Positions 57,052 to 64,000 of a stretch of 64,000 nt of DNA are shown here, piece after piece. The stretch's first letter is position 1, and each line of letters opens with the position of its first letter. Position numbers and translations under genes: made by a program. Location of the stretch: the NCBI RefSeq assembly GCF_013782625.1, contig NZ_CP056199.1:2002588-2066587 (forward strand). Direction: 5' to 3'. Source of the stretch: Enterobacter sp. RHBSTW-00994 (GTDB taxonomy: Bacteria > Pseudomonadota > Gammaproteobacteria > Enterobacterales > Enterobacteriaceae). The notes under the pieces were generated by a model. That model saw nothing but the letters and a program-made list of their open reading frames with translations. It made no database searches and was not told where the DNA came from.

Positions 57052-57734
57052 GATGCTTTCTCTGGGATCCCTTCCTGCACGCTGCGTTCGGCAGCGCGAC
57101 GTTTACGTTTCTCATCAATCAGGTATTTTATTGCCAGCATCATGCCGAGGCCAATAAAAGCGCCTGGTGGCAGCATTGCCAGCAGGAATGGTGTGTCGGT
57201 ATGGAATACCTCAATGCGCAATACCTTTGCCCATCCGCCTAACAGTGCATCTGCGCCGTCAAATAACGTCCCGTTGCCCAGAATTTCACGCAGTGAACCC
57301 AGAACAAACATGGCACAGGTTGCCCCCATCCCGATGGCAAACCCATCCAGGGCAGAAATCAGCGGATCGTTTTTCACCGCAAAAGCTTCCGCGCGGCCTA
57401 CCACAATACAGTTGGTGACGATCAACGGGATAAAAATACCCAAGGACTGGTACAGACCAAAGGCATAAGCGTTAATCAGCATCTGCACGATACTGACCAC
57501 CGAAGCAATGATCATCACGTAGATCGGAATACGAATTTCCGAGGGTGTCCAGCGACGCAGAGCGGAGATAGACAAGTTCGTCAGGGTAAGCACCAGCGTG
57601 GTCGCCAGGCCAAGACCCAGTGCGTTAGTCGCGGTAGACGTAACCGCCAACAGGGGACACATCCCCAGCAACTGCACCAGCGCGGAGTTGTTTTTCCAGA
57701 GACCCTGGACAATAACCTCTTTAACCTGGCTCAT
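57048..57734 (-). CDS. rsxE: Electron transport complex subunit RsxE
   Basis: Integral membrane subunit of the Rsx (Rnf-like) complex, which uses NADH to reduce the SoxR Fe-S cluster and switch the SoxRS response off. 228 residues with about six membrane segments; homologous to RsxA and NqrD/E. Conserved [14 protein letters not shown] and [11 protein letters not shown]. Two bases after rsxG. Confidence 0.97.
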   Translation of the reverse strand: MSQVKEVIVQGLWKNNSALVQLLGMCPLLAVTSTATNALGLGLATTLVLTLTNLSISALRRWTPSEIRIPIYVMIIASVVSIVQMLINAYAFGLYQSLGIFIPLIVTNCIVVGRAEAFAVKNDPLISALDGFAIGMGATCAMFVLGSLREILGNGTLFDGADALLGGWAKVLRIEVFHTDTPFLLAMLPPGAFIGLGMMLAIKYLIDEKRKRRAAERSVQEGIPEKAS

Positions 57735-57736
57735 GA

Positions 57737-58357
57737 TTACTCCTCACAGGCCGAAAGATTGTTAAGTTGCGCGGGCAGCGTTTCTGCATACAACCCGGCA
57801 CGTTTCACAGCATTGACAACGGCACGTGGGGTGATGGTTGCCCCGGTAAACTGGTCGAACTCACCGCCATCCTTCTTAACAGCAAACGCCGTGTCGTCTT
57901 CACCGCGGATCACTTTCCCCGCAAAGTGCAAAATCCAGTCGCTCAGACGCAGTTCAATCTTATCGCCCAGGCCCGGTGTTTCGTGGTGTTCCGTCACACG
58001 CGTACCTAGTACAGTTCCTGAAAAATCACTGCCGACGAGCAACTGGATTGCTCCGGAGTATCCGTCTGGTGCTGTGGCTTCCATTACGGCGCCGACTGCA
58101 TCATTGCCTTTACGGGCAATAAAGACGCGGTGTGTGCCTTTACCGAGTTGTGGTGCTTGTACAATAAAGCAACTTTTCTGCAGGTCATTATCGTAGAAGT
58201 CCGAAGGGATAACCTGGTCGAAAAGCGCTTTTTGTTGTTTCGCAGCCTGTTCATCAATAGTTGTTTTGGTCAACTCATTAACCAGTGCGGTTAGCCCCGT
58301 TAAGGCCGCCGCGAAAATGGCCAACGTGACACCGTGTTTTTGCATCGTTTTTAGCAT
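57737..58357 (-). CDS. rsxG: Electron transport complex subunit RsxG
   Basis: Periplasm-facing FMN-binding subunit with one N-terminal membrane helix. 206 residues from MLKTMQKHG; the 38-residue extension is rejected. Covalent FMN site [12 protein letters not shown] (Thr acceptor in S/TGAT). Between rsxD and rsxE as in E. coli. Confidence 0.97.
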   Translation of the reverse strand: MLKTMQKHGVTLAIFAAALTGLTALVNELTKTTIDEQAAKQQKALFDQVIPSDFYDNDLQKSCFIVQAPQLGKGTHRVFIARKGNDAVGAVMEATAPDGYSGAIQLLVGSDFSGTVLGTRVTEHHETPGLGDKIELRLSDWILHFAGKVIRGEDDTAFAVKKDGGEFDQFTGATITPRAVVNAVKRAGLYAETLPAQLNNLSACEE

Positions 58358-58361
58358 GATG

Positions 58362-59420
58362 TCACCCTTTGCGATGGCCATACACGCGAGGACGCGTGTA
58401 GTAGTCAATGAGTGGAACGGTAATATTGGCAAGCAGTACAGCAAATGCGACACCGTCCGGATAGCCGCCAAAACTGCGAATCAGCCAGACCAGAAGCCCC
58501 GCCAATGCACCGAAGATCAAACGTCCACGGTTGGTCGTCGATGCCGTTACGGGATCGGTCAGAATGAAAAAAGCACCCAGCATCGTTGCCCCTGACAAAA
58601 GATGCATCTGTGGGCTGGCCAGTGATTCTGGTGAGAACACCCAGCCCAGCGTCGAGCAAATCGCCAAAGTCAGCAGGAAACTTACCGGAATGTGCCAGCG
58701 AATCGCCTTTTGTTGCAGCAGAAACAGGCCGCCCAGCAGATACGCCAGATTGACCCACTGCCAGCCTGCGCCTGCCAGCATGCCGCTGTAAATGGCTGAT
58801 TTCATGATCTGCTCAACACTGTGCCCGGCATGCAGAGACGTTTTAAAGGTATCAAGTGGAGTGGCCTGGCTGATGCCGTCTACGCCCATCCGAAGGGATG
58901 TGATATCCGCGCCATTTGCGGTATGCCCGGTGAAAATCACCTGGAGAGCATCCATAAAGCCAGGAACGGTTGCGGCGATGTCATGTGGCGGTAACCAACT
59001 GGTCATTTGGACCGGGAAGGAGATAAGCAGTACCACATAACCAATCATCGCCGGGTTGAACGGATTATGACCCAGCCCGCCATAGAGTTGTTTGGCGATA
59101 ATGACGGCGAAAACTGTGCCCAGGACAACCATCCACCAGGGAGCAAAGGGGGGAATACTGATGGCCAATAACAGTCCGGTCAGAAGTGCTGAGTTGTCAC
59201 TCAGGATCCGGGTGACATCCAGCTTTCGCAGCTTAAGAACCAGTGCTTCGGCGGCTAAGGCACTTACACAGCCGAGGAACAACTGGAATAGTGTCCCCCA
59301 GCCAAAAAACCAAAACTGCACGGCAATACCAGGCAATGCCGCGAGACAAACCAGCATCATAATACGCGATGTCTGCCGCTGGTTATGGGTATAAGGGGAA
59401 CTTGCAATTCTGAAAACCAT
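58362..59420 (-). CDS. rsxD: Electron transport complex subunit RsxD
   Basis: Membrane flavoprotein of the NqrB/RnfD family, 352 residues. Eight to ten membrane segments; flavin-attachment motif [10 protein letters not shown] (Thr acceptor). Starts immediately after the rsxC stop. Confidence 0.97.
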   Translation of the reverse strand: MVFRIASSPYTHNQRQTSRIMMLVCLAALPGIAVQFWFFGWGTLFQLFLGCVSALAAEALVLKLRKLDVTRILSDNSALLTGLLLAISIPPFAPWWMVVLGTVFAVIIAKQLYGGLGHNPFNPAMIGYVVLLISFPVQMTSWLPPHDIAATVPGFMDALQVIFTGHTANGADITSLRMGVDGISQATPLDTFKTSLHAGHSVEQIMKSAIYSGMLAGAGWQWVNLAYLLGGLFLLQQKAIRWHIPVSFLLTLAICSTLGWVFSPESLASPQMHLLSGATMLGAFFILTDPVTASTTNRGRLIFGALAGLLVWLIRSFGGYPDGVAFAVLLANITVPLIDYYTRPRVYGHRKG

Positions 59421-61613
59421 TTAATCCTCGTTAACGGGTTGCTGCGCGGCTTTCTTTGCCTGAACACGCGCAATCGCGGCGGCGACTGCGGCTTTGCGTG
59501 GGTCGTCGTTTGCTGCCTGTTCTTGCCCGGCCTGTTGCGCTGTTCTGCGTGCTTTTGCACGCGAAATAGCGGCTTCAACGGCGGCCTTGCGCGGGTCAAC
59601 AGGTGCTTCAGGTTCCGGTTCGTGCTGGGCCGTTTTGCGTGCTTTAGCACGGGCAATCGCCGCTTCAACTGCTGCTTTACGCGGGTCAACAGGCGCTTCA
59701 GCTTCCGGTTCGTGCTGGGCCGTTTTGCGTGCTTTAGCACGGACAATCGCCGCTTCAACTGCTGCTTTACGCGGGTCAACAGGCGCTTCAGCTTCCGGTT
59801 CGTGCTGGGCCGTTTTGCGCGCTTTGGCACGGGCAATCGCCGCTTCAACTGCTGCTTTGCGCGGGTCAACAGGCGCTTCAGCTTCCGGTTCTTGCTGGGT
59901 TGTTTTGCGTGCTTTTGCACGGGCAATAGCGGCCTCTACGGCAGCTTTGCGTGGATCAATATCGGTATCGGTTGATGCATTCTGGGCTTTTTCTGCCTGA
60001 CGCGCACGGGCTTCAGCTTTACGTGCCTCACGTGCCGCAATTGCTTCGCTATTATCGGGTTTGTCTCCTGCGGAGATCACAACCGCTTGCGCCGCGGTGG
60101 CTTTTTTCTCACGCACGCGGGCCAGTGCTGCGCTAATAGCATCCTGATCTTTCTCACCGGGTTGCACAGCAGCCTGTTTATGACGCTCCTGGCGGGCGAC
60201 TTTCTCGCGTTCAAGACGTGCCTGACGAGCCTCAAAGCGGGCTTTGGCTTCGGCTGCCCGTTTCTCTTCCATCGAAATGGCATAAATCTCAGCCTTTTCC
60301 TGACGGAAATATTGCACCAGCGGAATGTTACTTGGGCAAACCCAGGCACAGGCGCCGCACTCAATACAGTCGGCAAGATTGTGCGCTTTCGCTTTGTCGT
60401 GCAATTGGCCTTTGCTGTACCAGTACAACTGTTGAGGCAGCAAGTCGGCGGGACACGCGTCCGCACAGGCGCTACAACGAATACAACCTTTCTCTTCCTG
60501 CTCTTCTCCCATCTCAGTTGGGGAAGGGGCGAGCAGGCAGTTGGTGATTTTCACCACCGGGACATCCAGCCACGGCAGGGTAAAGCCCATTAATGGGCCA
60601 CCCATGATGACCATCTGATCGCTACCAGGACAAAACTCAGCGTGTTCCAGAAGATGGCGTACCGGTGTACCCAGACGCGCCCAGACATTACCTGGGCGAG
60701 AAACCGATTCACCAGTCAGCGTCACTACGCGCTCGGTCAGAGGTTCACCGTCTACCACTGCACGTTTAACCGCATAGGCTGTGCCGACGTTTTGCATCAA
60801 CACGCCAATATCAGAGGAGCGACCGCCGTGTGGCACTTGCTTACCGGTCAGGATTTGCGTGAGTTGCTTCGCGCCGCCAGACGGATATTTAGTGGGGATG
60901 ACGCGCAAGCTAATATCATGGCTGCCCGCCAGTACTGCACGCAGCATGGATATAGCCTGCGGTTTATTGTCTTCAATACCAATCAGGACTTCGCGCGGCT
61001 GAAGGATATGGGCAAGAATGCGGATGCCTTCCACGACCTGTGCGGCGCAGTCCTGCATCAACCGGTCGTCAGCTGTAATATAAGGCTCGCATTCGGCGGC
61101 ATTGATAATCAGGGTTTCAATCTTGTCACCACCGCCTTGCAGTTTAGTCCCTGTCGGGAAGCCTGCGCCGCCAAGACCCGCTACGCCAAACTGATGGATC
61201 CGTTCGATTAGCGCTTCACGGCTACGGGCGCGGTAGTCGCTCCAGCCGTCGCGTTCAATCCAGCGGTCTTCGCCGTCGGCCTCAATAATGACGCTCAGCT
61301 CAGAGAGCGCCGATGGATGGGCAACGGTATGTGGGGAAATTGACACCACTTTGCCAGATGTTGGCGCGTGTATAGGCAGCATTCGGCCACGACCAAAGGT
61401 CAGAGGTTGTCCACGCAGGACCGCATCGCCTTCTTTTACACACAGTTCGCCTTCCGCGCCGATGTGTTGTTTGAGTGGCATAACGTAACGGGTCGCCAGC
61501 GGAATTTGACGCAGCGGCGTCCCGTTGGACTGGGTTTTCATTTCTGGTGGGTGAATACCCCCATCAAAATCCCAAATCTTCTCTTTTCTGAAAGCAGAAA
61601 ATAACTTAAGCAT
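59421..61613 (-). CDS. rsxC: Electron transport complex subunit RsxC, with C-terminal repeat tail
   Basis: NADH-binding/Fe-S subunit. 730 residues from [13 protein letters not shown]. coli RsxC is about 740. Residues 1-360: SLBB/NADH dehydrogenase 51-kDa-like, [13 protein letters not shown]. Two [4Fe-4S] ferredoxin motifs [12 protein letters not shown] and [12 protein letters not shown]. From about residue 450 to the end it is charged and repetitive: six copies of a unit with core [18 protein letters not shown]. The start overlaps rsxB by 8 bases; the longer frame is rejected. Confidence 0.96.
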   Translation of the reverse strand: MLKLFSAFRKEKIWDFDGGIHPPEMKTQSNGTPLRQIPLATRYVMPLKQHIGAEGELCVKEGDAVLRGQPLTFGRGRMLPIHAPTSGKVVSISPHTVAHPSALSELSVIIEADGEDRWIERDGWSDYRARSREALIERIHQFGVAGLGGAGFPTGTKLQGGGDKIETLIINAAECEPYITADDRLMQDCAAQVVEGIRILAHILQPREVLIGIEDNKPQAISMLRAVLAGSHDISLRVIPTKYPSGGAKQLTQILTGKQVPHGGRSSDIGVLMQNVGTAYAVKRAVVDGEPLTERVVTLTGESVSRPGNVWARLGTPVRHLLEHAEFCPGSDQMVIMGGPLMGFTLPWLDVPVVKITNCLLAPSPTEMGEEQEEKGCIRCSACADACPADLLPQQLYWYSKGQLHDKAKAHNLADCIECGACAWVCPSNIPLVQYFRQEKAEIYAISMEEKRAAEAKARFEARQARLEREKVARQERHKQAAVQPGEKDQDAISAALARVREKKATAAQAVVISAGDKPDNSEAIAAREARKAEARARQAEKAQNASTDTDIDPRKAAVEAAIARAKARKTTQQEPEAEAPVDPRKAAVEAAIARAKARKTAQHEPEAEAPVDPRKAAVEAAIVRAKARKTAQHEPEAEAPVDPRKAAVEAAIARAKARKTAQHEPEPEAPVDPRKAAVEAAISRAKARRTAQQAGQEQAANDDPRKAAVAAAIARVQAKKAAQQPVNED
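59446..59957 (-). repeat. Tandem 90-bp repeats in 3' end of rsxC
   Basis: The D-P-R-K codons recur at positions near 59504, 59597, 59687, 59777, 59867 and 59957: four exact 90-base steps and one of 93. The four central units are almost identical at DNA level. They encode a 30-residue unit ([18 protein letters not shown] plus an E/P/A spacer). Confidence 0.9.
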
Positions 61614-62184
61614 GTTGTTCCACAGGAATAATGCGAACCGGAATGGTTTGAAGATCCCACTTCCAGCTATCAGTAGTCGTTTCAACTGGACGCAATTCAA
61701 TGCATTGTGTCGGGCAGGGGGCTACGCAGAGGTTACAGCCTGTGCACAAATCCGCCACGACGGTGTGCATTGCGCGGGTTGCGCCGACAATCGCGTCGAC
61801 GGGACACGCCTGAATACATTTGGTGCAACCAATACAGTTGGCTTCGTCAATAACAGCCAGCGCACGCACGGGCTCTTGTACATCCGCATCACCATCAACG
61901 GGCTGCGGATCTACGTTAAGCAAGGCGGCAATTTTGAGCATGACCGCTTCGCCGCCTGGCGCGCAGCGGTTAATCTTTTCACCCTGAACACCGACGGCTT
62001 CGGCATAGGGACGACAGCCGGGATAACCGCACTGCCCACACTGGCTTTGCGGCAGAAGCTCATCGATTTTTTCAACAACGGGATCGTCCTCTACCGCGAA
62101 ACGACGGGAGGCATACCCAAGAATGACGCCAAAAACCAGTCCCAGCACGCTGATAGAGGCGATGGCAATCCAGATAGCATTCAT
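61606..62184 (-). CDS. rsxB: Electron transport complex subunit RsxB
   Basis: Ferredoxin-like subunit, 192 residues as in E. coli. N-terminal membrane helix, a CGQCGYPGC cluster motif (Fe-S type), and two [4Fe-4S] motifs [12 protein letters not shown] and [12 protein letters not shown]. Starts on a 1-base overlap with the rsxA stop (TAATG). Confidence 0.98.
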   Translation of the reverse strand: MNAIWIAIASISVLGLVFGVILGYASRRFAVEDDPVVEKIDELLPQSQCGQCGYPGCRPYAEAVGVQGEKINRCAPGGEAVMLKIAALLNVDPQPVDGDADVQEPVRALAVIDEANCIGCTKCIQACPVDAIVGATRAMHTVVADLCTGCNLCVAPCPTQCIELRPVETTTDSWKWDLQTIPVRIIPVEQHA

Positions 62185-62765
62185 TACAACTTCACCAGAC
62201 CACTGAAGCCCATAAAGGCCAAAGACATTAAACCTGCAGTCACCAGCGCGATAGCATTGCCGCGAAACGGTGCAGGAATATCAGCAGCCGCCAGACGTTC
62301 ACGAATAGAAGCGAATAACACCATCACCAGTGAGAAACCAACCGCGGCGGAAAAACCGTACAGGGCTGATTGCATAAAATTATGACCAAGGTTGATGTTA
62401 AGCAGTGCCACACCCAGGACGGCGCAGTTCGTGGTAATTAATGGCAGAAAAATGCCCAGCAAGCGATACAACGCAGGGCTGGTTTTGCGCACCACCATTT
62501 CAGTAAATTGCACAACAACGGCAATCACCAGAATAAAGGCCAGTGTGCGTAAATAGGTCAAACCCAGCGGAATGAGGATCCAGGTATCAATCCACCAGGC
62601 GCAAATCGACGCCAGTGTCATCACGAAGGTTGTAGCCAGCCCCATACCCATTGCTGTTTCCAGCTTTTTGGATACGCCCATAAACGGGCACAGGCCAAGG
62701 AACTTCACCAGTACGAAGTTGTTCACCAGCACAGTTCCGACAAAGAGCAGTAAGTAATCGGTCAT
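62184..62765 (-). CDS. rsxA: Electron transport complex subunit RsxA
   Basis: Membrane subunit of the NqrD/E family, 193 residues, six membrane segments. First gene of the rsx operon; conserved [18 protein letters not shown] and [12 protein letters not shown]. Promoter must lie in the 76 bases before it or within ydgK. Confidence 0.98.
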   Translation of the reverse strand: MTDYLLLFVGTVLVNNFVLVKFLGLCPFMGVSKKLETAMGMGLATTFVMTLASICAWWIDTWILIPLGLTYLRTLAFILVIAVVVQFTEMVVRKTSPALYRLLGIFLPLITTNCAVLGVALLNINLGHNFMQSALYGFSAAVGFSLVMVLFASIRERLAAADIPAPFRGNAIALVTAGLMSLAFMGFSGLVKL

Positions 62766-62841
62766 TATTTAGCCTGAAATAAAAAAGCCGCCTATTATCG
62801 GACAAACCGGAGCAGGCGACAACAGGATAACTGTAAGGTTA

Positions 62842-63282
62842 TTACGGGTTCACGAAGGTTTTCTTCACACGTGCCGAACGTCGGAAATAGGGCGCGAAGA
62901 GTGCGGCCGCCAGGAGCGGGAAGAGCAACTGGCGAACAGCCAATGCATCTGAAACCGGGGAGAAAGCAAAGGCTTTTAGTGCCAACAGAACAGAAATGAG
63001 CAGCCAGATAATGTAGTGCTTCGGCACGCTGCGTCTGCGTTTAAAGAACGCGATAGTCAACCACAGCGTGTAGTACCACATAGCGATGGCGAAAACGAAG
63101 GAAATAAACCACATCACAATATTGAATGTACTCTGGGACATCAGGTTTTGAAGTGCATGTGGAGTAGCCAGAGCAGTGGTATAAAGCAAAAGCGCCAGCG
63201 ATGCGCTTAATAATGCAACCAGCAGCCATGCCAGTGGGGCGATTAACCAGCCTCCGATTCTTTCTCCAGGCAATGCGGTCAT
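62842..63282 (-). CDS. ydgK: Inner membrane protein YdgK (DUF2569)
   Basis: 146 residues from MTALPGERIGGWLI, four membrane segments. DUF2569, function unknown. The 22-residue N-terminal extension is rejected because it overlaps the promoter area and the shorter start has GGAGA before it. Located between cnu and rsxA as in E. coli. Confidence 0.92.
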   Translation of the reverse strand: MTALPGERIGGWLIAPLAWLLVALLSASLALLLYTTALATPHALQNLMSQSTFNIVMWFISFVFAIAMWYYTLWLTIAFFKRRRSVPKHYIIWLLISVLLALKAFAFSPVSDALAVRQLLFPLLAAALFAPYFRRSARVKKTFVNP

Positions 63283-63369
63283 GATATCTCCCATAAGTCT
63301 GCGCGAAAAGTTATACATCAAATTTGCAGGGCGCTGAGTATATAACATTTCGCGCGGATGGCTACTTTC

Positions 63370-63585
63370 TTATAAAACGTAGCGCCATACAGACTTTGGC
63401 ACTTCGCCCACATTGAACAATCGTCCCCCGGATACAAGCTCTGCGCGACGATGATCTGCAGCGCGATACATATTGATGATTTCCTGATTATCCGACAGCG
63501 TGTAGTTCAGATGGTCAAACAGTTTTTCCAGGCTTTCAAGTGAATTGATCTTGCGGAATTTTAATAAATAGTCCTGAACTGTCAT
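63370..63585 (-). CDS. cnu: H-NS/StpA-binding protein Cnu (YdgT)
   Basis: 71-residue Hha-family protein that binds H-NS and StpA and helps silence horizontally acquired genes; also binds oriC-associated DNA in E. coli. Hha-type sequence [22 protein letters not shown] with ADHRRAELV. Interaction partner of the SlyA/H-NS system encoded about 17 kb away. Confidence 0.96.
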   Translation of the reverse strand: MTVQDYLLKFRKINSLESLEKLFDHLNYTLSDNQEIINMYRAADHRRAELVSGGRLFNVGEVPKSVWRYVL

Positions 63586-63719
63586 ATTAATAAGTTTCCA
63601 TATAAAAGTGAGTAATACCAGTGAAGGTAATTCGTTCGAATAATAAACGGATTAATAAAGACGTAAACTGCCTACTCAGGTGACGCTAAAAATTAGGAGT
63701 TTTCTTTGCTGAAAGACTC

Positions 63720-63737
63720 AGGCATCAGACGATGCCT
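63720..63737 (-). terminator. Hairpin between blr and cnu
   Basis: AGGCATC and GATGCCT arms with an AGAC-type loop; GAGTCTTTC follows on the minus strand. Candidate end of the blr transcript. The rest of 63586-63818 holds the cnu promoter and no gene I can see. Confidence 0.5.
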
Positions 63738-63818
63738 GGAAGAGAAGGTTAACCTTGTTCATCACTGCTGGCAATATGTAACTGACACGATATGTCACTC
63801 TCAATTGCTGCCCAGAAA

Positions 63819-63956
63819 TTACTTAGGTTGTGCGACAGTGACAGGCTCCGGGGGCTGGTAGTTATCGATATGGCTGGCAACGCCGAGCAAAACGACCGAA
63901 ACTCCCAGGACAATCCATCCCGCTAATTCAATGATTCGATTAATTATTGACGTCAT
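63819..63956 (-). CDS. blr: Small division-associated membrane protein Blr
   Basis: 45 residues, one membrane span: MTSIINRIIELAGWIVLGVS ... GVASHIDNYQPPE. E. coli Blr (41 residues) shares ELxGWIVL and LLGVASHIDNYQPPE. It acts with division proteins and affects beta-lactam tolerance. The first 4 residues are extra relative to E. coli because no Met is present at the E. coli start. Short for ordinary gene callers. Confidence 0.9.
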   Translation of the reverse strand: MTSIINRIIELAGWIVLGVSVVLLGVASHIDNYQPPEPVTVAQPK

Positions 63957-64000
63957 GATTCGTGTTTGTAATTTGTCCATAAATACAGGTTGCGAATGTT

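Noticed and set aside
59446..59957. Possible CRISPR or minisatellite array
   Set aside because: Units are in-frame coding repeats of 90 bases without unique spacers and without cas genes nearby.
59494..60000. Repetitive plus-strand ORFs opposite the rsxC repeats
   Set aside because: Antisense translation of the 90-bp repeats; the coding frame is rsxC on the minus strand.

Overview
The window is chromosomal DNA of a member of the Enterobacteriaceae. Gene order over most of it matches the suf-lpp-pykF ... mdtK-ribC-cfa-purR-sodB-slyA-tyrS-nth-rsx-cnu-blr stretch of the Escherichia coli chromosome, and many proteins have the E. coli length. Several additions and losses (cystathionine beta-synthase/gamma-lyase with a MetNIQ-like transporter, an EptA-type phosphoethanolamine transferase, no sodC) point to an Enterobacter, Lelliottia or Klebsiella-like organism rather than E. 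coli or Salmonella. That placement is inference from gene content. I see no IS element, integrase, prophage or CRISPR array.

Region 1-7,000 is core: the end of the suf Fe-S assembly operon (sufC partial, sufD, sufS, sufE), L,D-transpeptidase ldtE, Braun lipoprotein lpp with its strong promoter, and pyruvate kinase pykF with a candidate Cra site beside its promoter.

Region 7,000-23,900 is the accessory part, lying between pykF and ydhS. It holds: a reverse-transsulfuration pair (cystathionine gamma-lyase and beta-synthase) divergent from a MetNIQ-like ABC transporter, with four tandem MetJ-box-like octamers between them; fumD; a four-gene polar amino acid ABC transporter; a short uncharacterised ORF; a LysR regulator divergent from a class I amidotransferase and an Asp/Glu racemase whose first catalytic Cys is Thr; a second LysR regulator divergent from an aldehyde dehydrogenase, a CMD-family protein and a quinone-oxidoreductase-like enzyme; and a small acidic protein divergent from a beta-carbonic anhydrase. 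The theme is uptake and turnover of sulfur and acidic amino acids plus small-molecule detoxification.

Region 23,900-41,500 returns to the E. coli order: ydhS, two tandem tRNA-Val(GAC), mdtK, ribC, cfa, punC/punR, purR with two PUR boxes, ynhF, ydhP, sodB, mepH, grxD, rnt, gloA, nemA, nemR with NemR boxes, then an eptA-like gene.

Region 41,500-56,400 holds ydhL, ydhF, the ydhIJK efflux set divergent from slyA (perfect SlyA palindrome, UUG start), a membrane diguanylate cyclase placed between slyA and slyB, slyB with a PhoP-box promoter, the anmK-mliC-pdxH-tyrS-pdxY block, gstA and dtpA. Region 56,400-64,000 holds nth and the rsxABCDGE electron-transport complex, where RsxC has a tail of near-identical 30-residue repeats, followed by ydgK, cnu and blr.
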